Source of the DNA: Saprospiraceae bacterium
Lineage (GTDB): Bacteria > Bacteroidota > Bacteroidia > Chitinophagales > Saprospiraceae
Assembly (NCBI GenBank): GCA_020437105.1
Contig: JAGQWR010000016.1
Location: forward strand, 1-38,154
Length of the DNA: 38,154 nt
Direction: 5' to 3'
Part shown: piece after piece, positions 32,336 to 38,154 of the stretch
Numbering within the stretch: the first letter of the stretch is position 1
Layout of the letters: the number at the start of each line of letters is the position of its first letter
Notes under the pieces: model-generated
Databases searched by the model: none
The model's input: the letters and a program-made list of their open reading frames with translations, nothing else
What the model was told of the DNA's origin: nothing
Program-made: the position numbers and the translations under genes

Positions 32336-33049
32336 CAAGTATCTCAAAACTCAATTGTTATCGCAAAGCAAATTTTAGTCATTGAAGATGAGCCCAATGT
32401 AGCGGCATTTATCAGCCAGGGGTTGCAAGAAGCTGGTTATAAGGTATTTGTAGCTTATGATGGGCTTAATGGCTTGGAGCTATTGGAGCAAAAAAATATA
32501 GACTTAGTAGTTCTGGATATAATTTTGCCAAAAATGGATGGAAGGGAAGTTGCAAAAAGGATTAGAGAATTAGGATATAGCAACCTTCCAATAATAATGC
32601 TTACGGCTTTAGGGACTACTGAAAATATTGTAAAAGGATTAGATTCCGGGGCAGATGACTATCTTATTAAACCATTCAAATTCAAAGAGCTGTTAGCAAG
32701 AATCCGTGCTCGTACTAGAGCCAAAGGTGCAACTTATGATACTTCTCAGAAATTAGTTATTGAAGATTTGGAACTGGATACCGATTCTAAACTTGTTAAA
32801 AGAGCGGGAAAAGAAATTCACCTTACGTCCACAGAATTTCGGCTTCTTGAGTATTTGCTTAAAAACAAAAACAGAGTATTAAATCGGGTAGATATACTTG
32901 AAAATGTTTGGGATATTAATTTCAATATCGATACAAATGTCGTTGATGTCTATGTGAATTACCTTAGAAATAAAATCGACAAGAATTTTGATTTGAAGCT
33001 TATACATACGGTAATTGGTATGGGATATATTTTAAAAAACAATAGTTAG
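32333..33049 (+). CDS. OmpR/PhoB-family response regulator
   Basis: 238 residues. The receiver domain has the acidic pocket EDE (18-20), phosphate-accepting D62 (LVVLDIILPKMDG), T91 and K113 (IKPFKF). A winged-helix DNA-binding domain of the OmpR type follows (about 140-235: LTSTEFRLLEYLLKNKNRVLNRVDILENVW, VDVYVNYLRNKID, LIHTVIGMGYIL). The first in-frame start is TTG at 32333, but the -7 element TACCTTTG covers the same bases, so true translation may begin later, for example at a non-ATG codon before ILVIEDE (near 32354 or 32372). The sensor kinase starts 4 bases after its stop. It probably binds the 11-base sites in front of itself and uspA. Confidence 0.93.
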   Translation: MQVSQNSIVIAKQILVIEDEPNVAAFISQGLQEAGYKVFVAYDGLNGLELLEQKNIDLVVLDIILPKMDGREVAKRIRELGYSNLPIIMLTALGTTENIVKGLDSGADDYLIKPFKFKELLARIRARTRAKGATYDTSQKLVIEDLELDTDSKLVKRAGKEIHLTSTEFRLLEYLLKNKNRVLNRVDILENVWDINFNIDTNVVDVYVNYLRNKIDKNFDLKLIHTVIGMGYILKNNS

Positions 33050-33053
33050 TTAG

Positions 33054-34442
33054 ATGCAGTTAAGAACAAAAATAACGACTGTATTTATTGTTTTAACCAG
33101 TTTATTTCTTACAGGTGTTTTTGTACTCATTTATTTTGTTTCTAAGGAATATACAGAAAATGAATTTTATTTACGTTTGAGCCAGCGAGCGACAATTGCA
33201 GCCGAGGCTTATCTGGACGCAGATGAAATGAACGTAGATATTTATGATGACATCAGAATTAAGCACCTCCAAACATTGCCAAATGAAAAGGAGGTTATTT
33301 ATCCTGTAGATGCTGAACTTAAAATACCTCTGACTTCATTGAATACTGAGTTGCCAAAGACTTTTTTTGAAAAAATTTTTAATGAAGAATATGCAGAGTT
33401 AAAGAGCGGAGATTATTATTATACGGGATTGTTGTATCACGACAACGAAGGTGATTTTATTGTAGTTTTATCTGCTACGGACCTTTATGGTTTTGCAAAA
33501 CTGGATAATTTAAGAAATACCCTTATTATCGCTTTTTTTGTTAGTATAGTCTTTATTTTCATTTTAGGGAATTATTATGCGAAACAGGCACTAAGTCCAA
33601 TTTCAAGAATAATAAATAAAGTTAATTCTATTAGGGCAGAAAATTTATCACTTCGCTTAAATACAGTTGACGGAAAAGATGAGCTTGCGGAGCTTTCACA
33701 AACCTTTAATAATATGTTGGATAGGCTGCAACTATCCTTTGACCTGCAAAGCAACTTCATCAATAACGCTTCACACGAACTTAGAAATCCACTAACTGCC
33801 ATTTTAGGGCAAACGGAAGTAGCCCTTAGTAAGAAACGGAGCGCAGAAGAATATCATTCCATACTTAAGAAAATAGATGCTGAAGCATCCCGACTGGATT
33901 TTTTGGTAAATGGATTGCTTAAACTGGCCAAAACCGATTTTGATTCCAAAGGATTTGTTATAGATGCAATTAGGATTGATGAATTGGTGCTGGATCTAAA
34001 GCGAAATATAGATGTGGCAATACCCAACAATAAAATTGTATTGGATTTTGAAGAGTTACCTAAAAATGAAGATGCCATAACACTTTTGGGTAGTGATTCT
34101 CTTTTGAGAGTAGCTTTGAGTAACGTCTTTGAAAATGCCTGTAAGTTTTCTGGAAACAAAAGGGTTGAGATAAAAATAGTTTCTGATTTGGGAAATATTC
34201 TAATATCTATCAATGACGAAGGTGTTGGCATACCGGAAGATGAATTAAAGAATATTTTTGAACCCTTTTTCCGAGCCTCAAATGTGCGGGAAATAGATGG
34301 CTTTGGCTTTGGACTTCCGCTTGCTTATCGTATAATAAAAATGCACTCTGGCGAAATACGGGTGATTTCTCAAAAGGACAAAGGTACACTTGTAAAGATT
34401 AAACTTCCCAATAAGGAAAAATACAATTCCACCTTCCAGTAA
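33054..34442 (+). CDS. Sensor histidine kinase
   Basis: 462 residues. Two membrane helices (about 8-30 and 155-175) flank a periplasmic sensor domain of about 120 residues. A HAMP domain (about 176-232) precedes the H-box FINNASHELRNPLTAILG with the phospho-accepting H241. Then come the N-box LSNVFENACKFS, G1 INDEGVGIPEDELKNIFEPFFRA and G2 GFGFGLPLAYRIIKMHSGEI of the ATPase domain. Paired with the regulator just upstream (4-base gap). The sensor loop shows no known domain and the signal is unknown. Base composition is distinctly AT-rich, as in the whole block 32.3-36.7 kb. Confidence 0.94.
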   Translation: MQLRTKITTVFIVLTSLFLTGVFVLIYFVSKEYTENEFYLRLSQRATIAAEAYLDADEMNVDIYDDIRIKHLQTLPNEKEVIYPVDAELKIPLTSLNTELPKTFFEKIFNEEYAELKSGDYYYTGLLYHDNEGDFIVVLSATDLYGFAKLDNLRNTLIIAFFVSIVFIFILGNYYAKQALSPISRIINKVNSIRAENLSLRLNTVDGKDELAELSQTFNNMLDRLQLSFDLQSNFINNASHELRNPLTAILGQTEVALSKKRSAEEYHSILKKIDAEASRLDFLVNGLLKLAKTDFDSKGFVIDAIRIDELVLDLKRNIDVAIPNNKIVLDFEELPKNEDAITLLGSDSLLRVALSNVFENACKFSGNKRVEIKIVSDLGNILISINDEGVGIPEDELKNIFEPFFRASNVREIDGFGFGLPLAYRIIKMHSGEIRVISQKDKGTLVKIKLPNKEKYNSTFQ

Positions 34443-34444
34443 AA

Positions 34445-34502
34445 TTTTAATGCCGTTCTAATCTCTCTCTTATTCGGTTCTAACAAGAGGCAATTATGTT
34501 TG
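34445..34502 (+). promoter_or_regulatory. Four-unit 11-base operator and -7 element of the uspA-sulP unit
   Basis: TTTTAATGCCG (34445), TTCTAATCTCT (34456), CTCTTATTCGG (34467) and TTCTAACAAGA (34478) run head to tail with an exact 11-base period; units 1, 2 and 4 carry TTYTAAY. TATGTTTG (34495-34502), a TAnnTTTG -7 element, lies 17 bases after the start of the last unit. The ATG at 34496 is inside this promoter and so is not likely the start of the next gene. Confidence 0.65.
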
Positions 34503-34519
34503 CCCAAAAGTTAGAAAAG

Positions 34520-35002
34520 ATGAAAAAGGTACTTATACCCACAGATTTTAGCGTTGATTCATTACAGCTTGTTGAATACGCTGTATTGAATAATCCAAAG
34601 AGTAAACTGCATATCATCTTTGTTGCAGGATTCAGATTGCCCGACACTCGTTGGGGGTTAACCCATTTTAGCCAAAGTGAGGAAGTGCATAAACAATGTA
34701 CGGATGATTTTATTACTGCCAAGCGTAGTCTTATGCTTGAACACAAAAAAAGTATCGAAACCATAAGTTTCGAGTTGTTCACAGGTGAAAATTCTTTTGC
34801 TTTTCAGAATTTTTTAAAACAATTGAATGCAGCCGATACAATAATCCCAAAAGAAAAATCCCTTTATAGTAGAAATAAAAAGTGGTTTGATACGACAGAA
34901 TTCTTAAGGAAAAATGTACGTAATGTTACCGAAGTTCCTGTTGGGCGGGCAGTAGAAATCCCACAATTAAAATTCTCTTTGATAAATCTTTTTAATCTAT
35001 AA
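34520..35002 (+). CDS. Universal stress protein-like protein
   Basis: 160 residues from ATG 34520 (MKKVLIPTDFSVDSLQLVEYAVLN), the usual start of Usp proteins. The upstream ATG at 34496 lies within the promoter element. The fold start KVLIPTDFS fits UspA, but the ATP-binding G-x2-G-x9-G-S/T signature near the end is not present; instead there is VGRAVEIPQLKFSLINLF. It may be a non-nucleotide-binding member. The sulP gene follows after 38 bases, so the two probably form one unit under the 11-base operator. Role: stress or transport-linked, not established. Confidence 0.78.
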   Translation: MKKVLIPTDFSVDSLQLVEYAVLNNPKSKLHIIFVAGFRLPDTRWGLTHFSQSEEVHKQCTDDFITAKRSLMLEHKKSIETISFELFTGENSFAFQNFLKQLNAADTIIPKEKSLYSRNKKWFDTTEFLRKNVRNVTEVPVGRAVEIPQLKFSLINLFNL

Positions 35003-35040
35003 ACTCTCTGGCAGATTTCTTCTGCAAACAATAAATTGCT

Positions 35041-36720
35041 ATGAAAAATTTCACCACACAATATTTAAAGTCCGATATAAAGTCCGGACTTGTAGTCTTT
35101 TTAGTTGCATTGCCCCTATGTTTGGGGATTGCCCTGGCAAGTGGCGCACCATTATTTTCCGGCATCATATCAGGTGTAGTTGCCGGCATCGTTGTTGGTT
35201 TACTCAGTGGGTCACAATTAAGTGTCTCAGGTCCGGCAGCAGGTCTAACCGCAATTGTGTTGGCAGCAATTGTAAGTTTAGGATCTTTTGAGGCGTTCTT
35301 ACTTGCAGGTTTTTTGGCGGGTATAATGCAAATTGTTTTAGGGTTTGCTAAAGCAGGTGTCCTTTCAAATTACCTTCCATCTAACGTGATTGAAGGAATG
35401 CTTGCAGCGATAGGGATTATTATTATTCTATCGCAATTACCACACGCTGTGGGTTTTGATGAAATGCACGAGGGCGACTACTTTTTCATCAACTCAGCGG
35501 GTGAGCATCAAATTTTCATCACATTGGCAAACACCATTAATTTTATCCACCCTGGTGCTGTTATTGTAGTGTTGGTTTCGTTGGCTATTTTGATAGCATT
35601 TTTGAAAGTTCCGTTTTTAAAGAAATTAAAATCTGTGCCAGGCGCTTTGGTAGCAGTGTTAGCTGGTATCGCAATAAATGAAACTTTTAAGGCAACTGGT
35701 TCGTCACTTGCCATAAGTCCAGACCATTTAGTAAGTCTTCCAATTCCCGAATCAATCAGTCAATTTTGGAATCAGTTTAGCCTTCCGGATTTTGCACAAA
35801 TAGGCAATTTTGATATTTGGGTTGTTGCGATAACTATTGCTGCTGTTGCCAGTATTGAAACATTATTATGTATAGAAGCTGCCGACAAAATGGACCCGCT
35901 TAAACGTTATACCAACACAAACAGGGAATTGAAAGCACAAGGAGTGGGAAATATGCTTAGTTGTTTAATCGGAGGTATTCCTGTTACGTCCGTAATTGTA
36001 AGAACTTCTGCAAACGTAACATCCGGGGGAAGAACTAAAATTGCCGCTATTTCACACGGTGTTTTCCTGATGGTCGCTGTTTTGACAATTCCGTTTTTGT
36101 TGAATAAAATTCCTTTAGCATCGCTTGCCGCAGTACTTCTGGTAATTGGGTACAAACTGGCCAGCCCGTCTAAATTTATTCATATGTGGCAAAACAGTAA
36201 GAAATTTCAATTCATTCCGTTTGTTGTAACGGTTGTAGCCATAGTAATGACAGATTTATTGATTGGAGTTGGAATTGGTTTAGCAGTTAGTATTTACTTT
36301 ATTCTTAGAGGAAATTTAAAATTGGCTTACTTCTTTAAAAAAGATAAGCACAACGAAGGCGAAACTATTTATATGGAATTGGCACAAGAAGTGTCATTTT
36401 TAAACAAGGCTGCTATTAAGCAAACATTCGCTCACTTGCCAAAAGAAAGTAAAGTTATCATAGATGCATCTAATACGGTTTATATAGAGTTTGATGTATT
36501 GCAGTTAATAAAAGATTTTGCGCAAGAAGGTGCAAAAGAGCGAAATATTACTGTGGAACTCTTAGGGTTTAGAAAAGAATACAACATAGAAAATTCAACC
36601 ACATACGTAACATCAGTTGTGTCGGATAATGGTAATCTAATTTCACCATCGCAGGTTAGTAATGGCACAAAAGTACCATCTAATGTTTTAAAGGTTCGGG
36701 AATTAGAATTGACGACATGA
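35041..36720 (+). CDS. SulP family anion transporter with STAS domain
   Basis: 559 residues. Ten to twelve hydrophobic segments form the transport domain, with SulP signature sequence (GLVVFLVALPLCLGIALASGAPLFSGI near 20-45; VSGPAAGLTAIV; FDIWVVAITIAAVASIETLLCIEAADKMD; ISCLIGGIPVTSVIVRTSANVTSGGRTK-like region at about 305-330). A C-terminal STAS domain follows from about 435 (SFLNKAAIKQTFAHLPKESKVIIDASNTVYIEFD). SulP proteins move sulfate, bicarbonate or other anions with Na+ or H+; the substrate is not clear. In Bacteroidota they often sit with carbonic anhydrase or Usp genes, which makes bicarbonate plausible. A strong hairpin follows at 36739. Confidence 0.93.
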   Translation: MKNFTTQYLKSDIKSGLVVFLVALPLCLGIALASGAPLFSGIISGVVAGIVVGLLSGSQLSVSGPAAGLTAIVLAAIVSLGSFEAFLLAGFLAGIMQIVLGFAKAGVLSNYLPSNVIEGMLAAIGIIIILSQLPHAVGFDEMHEGDYFFINSAGEHQIFITLANTINFIHPGAVIVVLVSLAILIAFLKVPFLKKLKSVPGALVAVLAGIAINETFKATGSSLAISPDHLVSLPIPESISQFWNQFSLPDFAQIGNFDIWVVAITIAAVASIETLLCIEAADKMDPLKRYTNTNRELKAQGVGNMLSCLIGGIPVTSVIVRTSANVTSGGRTKIAAISHGVFLMVAVLTIPFLLNKIPLASLAAVLLVIGYKLASPSKFIHMWQNSKKFQFIPFVVTVVAIVMTDLLIGVGIGLAVSIYFILRGNLKLAYFFKKDKHNEGETIYMELAQEVSFLNKAAIKQTFAHLPKESKVIIDASNTVYIEFDVLQLIKDFAQEGAKERNITVELLGFRKEYNIENSTTYVTSVVSDNGNLISPSQVSNGTKVPSNVLKVRELELTT

Positions 36721-36738
36721 TTTAAGCGCAAATGAAAA

Positions 36739-36801
36739 AAAACAGCACATTTATTTTATTGACGTTGGCAGCAGCCTTTGGAAAAATAAATGTGCTGTTT
36801 T
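36739..36801. terminator. Long hairpin after sulP
   Basis: A perfect 19-base-pair stem (36739-36757 with 36783-36801) with a 25-base loop ends in TTTT on one side and AAAA on the other. It lies 18 bases past the sulP stop and can serve as a terminator in either direction. A reading frame that runs through it (36732-36985) is rejected because it is repeat and hairpin sequence. Confidence 0.75.
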
Positions 36802-36812
36802 CATGGTTAGAA

Positions 36813-37047
36813 CTATACCCGTTACGAAATGGTTTAAGGATTTTTGGTTCGTTATCGTGGCCTCCGGCAGCGTTAAAAAGCCTCGCCGCAGCTAAGGCTG
36901 CGACTGCGCCTGCCTGCTCGGCTTGCGCGAGCAAGGCAGGCAGGTTTTTTGCCTTGCCGGCAACCACGCTAACTTCGCCCTAATTTCCCCAACTGAGCGA
37001 AGCGAACTCACAACCGAAGGGCGTAAACCACTTCGTGCCGGGTATAG
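36813..37047. repeat. GC-rich palindromic element bounded by inverted repeats
   Basis: The element begins CTATACCCG with CGAAATGGTTT after it (36813-36835) and ends with the inverse, AAACCACTTCGTG then GGGTATAG (37025-37047). Inside are two hairpins: CGCAGC-TAAG-GCTGCG (36887-36902) and CCTGCCTGCTCG (36909-36920) pairing with 36928-36941 through a one-base bulge. The inside is richer in G and C than the AT-rich block before it. No coding sequence is apparent. It resembles a small non-autonomous mobile element, but no target duplication could be established. Confidence 0.55.
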
Positions 37048-37070
37048 CACTATTTTCCAAAATTATCTAG

Positions 37071-37275
37071 GACGGTGAACAACCATGTCGAGAAACCAGT
37101 GGCTCACCACCAAGGCGCCTAAAATAAGTGCCTTTTGCCGTTTTTTTGTTACGAGGAATTAGACTAAGCCAAAAAGCAGGCCCGTTACAATTGCCATTAA
37201 TAAGCTGTGCGAGTAGGGACAGATTCCTAATCGAGTGCCTCTTAACACCCCAAAAAATATTAGGATATAACTTTG
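37071..37275 (-). pseudogene. Decayed, internally deleted copy of the DUF457-like gene and its upstream DNA
   Basis: 37071-37217 aligns with 31747-31894 of the gene at 31428-32084 (about 85 percent alike by eye), and 37211-37275 aligns with 32152-32216 upstream of that gene. The junction is GAGTAGG, which in the intact copy occurs at both 31888 and 32152, so a 264-base deletion between 7-base direct repeats is the simplest explanation. Several frameshifts and stops are expected; the 3' part of the gene is absent. The fragments and the AT-rich block lie between the two copies. Confidence 0.8.
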
Positions 37276-37430
37276 AACGTGTTCAGGATTTACGCTTCGG
37301 AGCAGGAGCAGCAAATTTCATCCGGCTCTTTGATATTTTTCTTAGCCGGATTGCCCTCCCAATGGTCGGGATTTGCAACCCGCATCCTCCGATATACCCA
37401 AACAACTCCGGAATATGTTCTAATTTTTGA

Positions 37431-37910
37431 TCACCACACAAGAATTACATCCCTCCGGTTAAGGATGTTAGGTATCACCCAGGTGCCTGTCATAGGGAGC
37501 CCTTTGTCATAATCAATATCTGACCTGTTTTCGGTACAATGTAATACCGTATATTTTTTTTGTGCTAAAACAGCTGTTTTTGCAAGTTGATTTTGAATTT
37601 CCGGTGAAAGATTTTGGCAATGCTCATAAATGAATTGTTCCATGAAGGCGCGTAATTCAGATTGGGAAACCTCAAAGCTTGTATCAGCAGGGTAGCTGGG
37701 TTTAACAAATGTCGAATAAAGGCGATTCATTTCATCTGTGCTTGTTTGAAGCGTGTTGAGCGCATCAAATGCAGCTTGTTGCTCTTGCGTCAGTGCTGAA
37801 CCTGTATTATTGTAAAAGGCCGAATCAGGTAATTTTCCTTTTTCTTCGGATGTGCAAGAAAAAGTTAGGAAAGGGAAAAATAGCAGTATGGATAGTTTAT
37901 TTATTATCAT
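37431..37910 (-). CDS. Small lipoprotein, function unknown
   Basis: 159 residues with a lipoprotein signal (KLSILLFFPFLTFSCTSEE, lipobox TFSC). The mature part is mostly helical and rich in charge (LTQEQQAAFDALNTLQTSTDEMNRLY, QSELRAFMEQFIYEHCQNLSPEIQNQLAKTAV), ending GLPMTGTWVIPNILNRRDVILVW. No family is recognised. The ATG at 37910 suits a signal peptide. It sits alone to the right of the pseudogene, so it may be part of the same rearranged stretch. Confidence 0.7.
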   Translation of the reverse strand: MIINKLSILLFFPFLTFSCTSEEKGKLPDSAFYNNTGSALTQEQQAAFDALNTLQTSTDEMNRLYSTFVKPSYPADTSFEVSQSELRAFMEQFIYEHCQNLSPEIQNQLAKTAVLAQKKYTVLHCTENRSDIDYDKGLPMTGTWVIPNILNRRDVILVW

Positions 37911-38066
37911 AGGGTTAAATCATATTACTAATAAGCTACACTGTTTCCGTATTCTGGCCGAAATGCAGGTACGCGAGCCTGGTGGTTTTGGTGGTGGGAG
38001 AGGGGCACCCCGGCTAATCTATTGCCAAGGACTGTTTACTAGTGGACTAACTCCTAAGTTGTAATA

Positions 38067-38087
38067 TATACCCAAACGAAAGTAATT
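38067..38087. repeat. Copy of the 21-base dispersed repeat
   Basis: TATACCCAAACGAAAGTAATT is nearly the reverse complement of positions 3-23 (the last 17 bases match exactly). It lies near the right end of the window, in an otherwise empty stretch. Confidence 0.65.
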
Positions 38088-38130
38088 AGGGCTTTTTATC
38101 TTTTTCTTTTTACGTCCTACTTCGTTAAAA

Positions 38131-38148
38131 CCCCGATAATTATCGGGG
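38131..38148. repeat. CCCCGAT palindrome (copy)
   Basis: CCCCGATAATTATCGGGG is a perfect 18-base inverted repeat, the same kind as at 17403-17418 and 26324-26341. Confidence 0.75.
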
Positions 38149-38154
38149 ATGCCT

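Noticed and set aside
36732..36985. Open frame of 83 codons after sulP
   Set aside because: It runs through the terminator hairpin and the GC-rich palindromic element; the protein is Ala-rich low complexity.
37128..37512. Plus-strand open frames over the pseudogene and lipoprotein end
   Set aside because: They are antisense to the decayed DUF457-like copy or overlap the lipoprotein gene, and look random.
36813..38087. Integron cassette array with attC sites
   Set aside because: The 21-base repeats do not show the RYYYAAC/GTTRRRY ends in the right places and there is no integrase in the window.

Overview
The window looks like a chromosomal piece of a Bacteroidota bacterium, possibly of the Saprospiraceae/Lewinella type (the phylum is well supported, the family is a guess). 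The evidence is a large secreted protein with a type IX secretion C-terminal sorting domain, a FISUMP-domain lipoprotein, DUF2911 and DUF2461 proteins, start sites without strong Shine-Dalgarno sequences, and several promoters of the Bacteroidota type (TAnnTTTG at -7). No tRNA, rRNA, CRISPR array, phage module or transposase gene was seen.

Positions 1-17.4 kb are ordinary chromosome. They hold a small glycine-rich membrane protein, a PsbP-like lipoprotein, an ABC-2 permease without its ATPase, a Tat-exported amine oxidase, a TPR protein, a minus-strand run (zinc-ribbon coiled-coil protein, Nif3 protein, RfaE2-type adenylyltransferase, PECR-like SDR), two tandem Hsp20 chaperones, a MltD-like lytic transglycosylase, a translation cluster pheS-hisS-gatA, and an O-antigen-ligase-like membrane protein.

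Positions 17.4-29.3 kb carry genes for DUF2461, DUF2911, a 1342-residue T9SS cargo protein with a co-transcribed FISUMP lipoprotein, a GMC oxidoreductase, a Tat-exported pirin, an outer-membrane-like protein and a DUF2809 protein. The gaps between these genes are filled with an unusual family of non-coding repeats: modules of small hairpins with three-base loops, joined by GACC-containing linkers, together with 8-base tandem repeats, perfect CCCGAT palindromes and hexamer microsatellites. Copies of the same hairpin keep their stem while the loop changes. This is the most unusual structure in the window.

Positions 29.3-38.15 kb hold a secreted protein, an AraC regulator, a small hypothetical protein, a DUF457/YdjM-like membrane protein, and then an AT-rich block: OmpR-type response regulator, sensor kinase, UspA-like protein and SulP transporter. 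Tandem TTYTAAY sites with an exact 11-base period lie upstream of the response regulator, upstream of the UspA/SulP pair, and (two units) upstream of the araC gene. They suggest an autoregulated two-component circuit that controls the UspA-SulP unit. The block is bracketed on the left by the intact DUF457-like gene and on the right by a decayed, internally deleted copy of part of that gene. A repeat of about 21 bases (tataccc...gtggtt) occurs at both window ends and as an inverted pair around a GC-rich segment at 36.8-37.05 kb.
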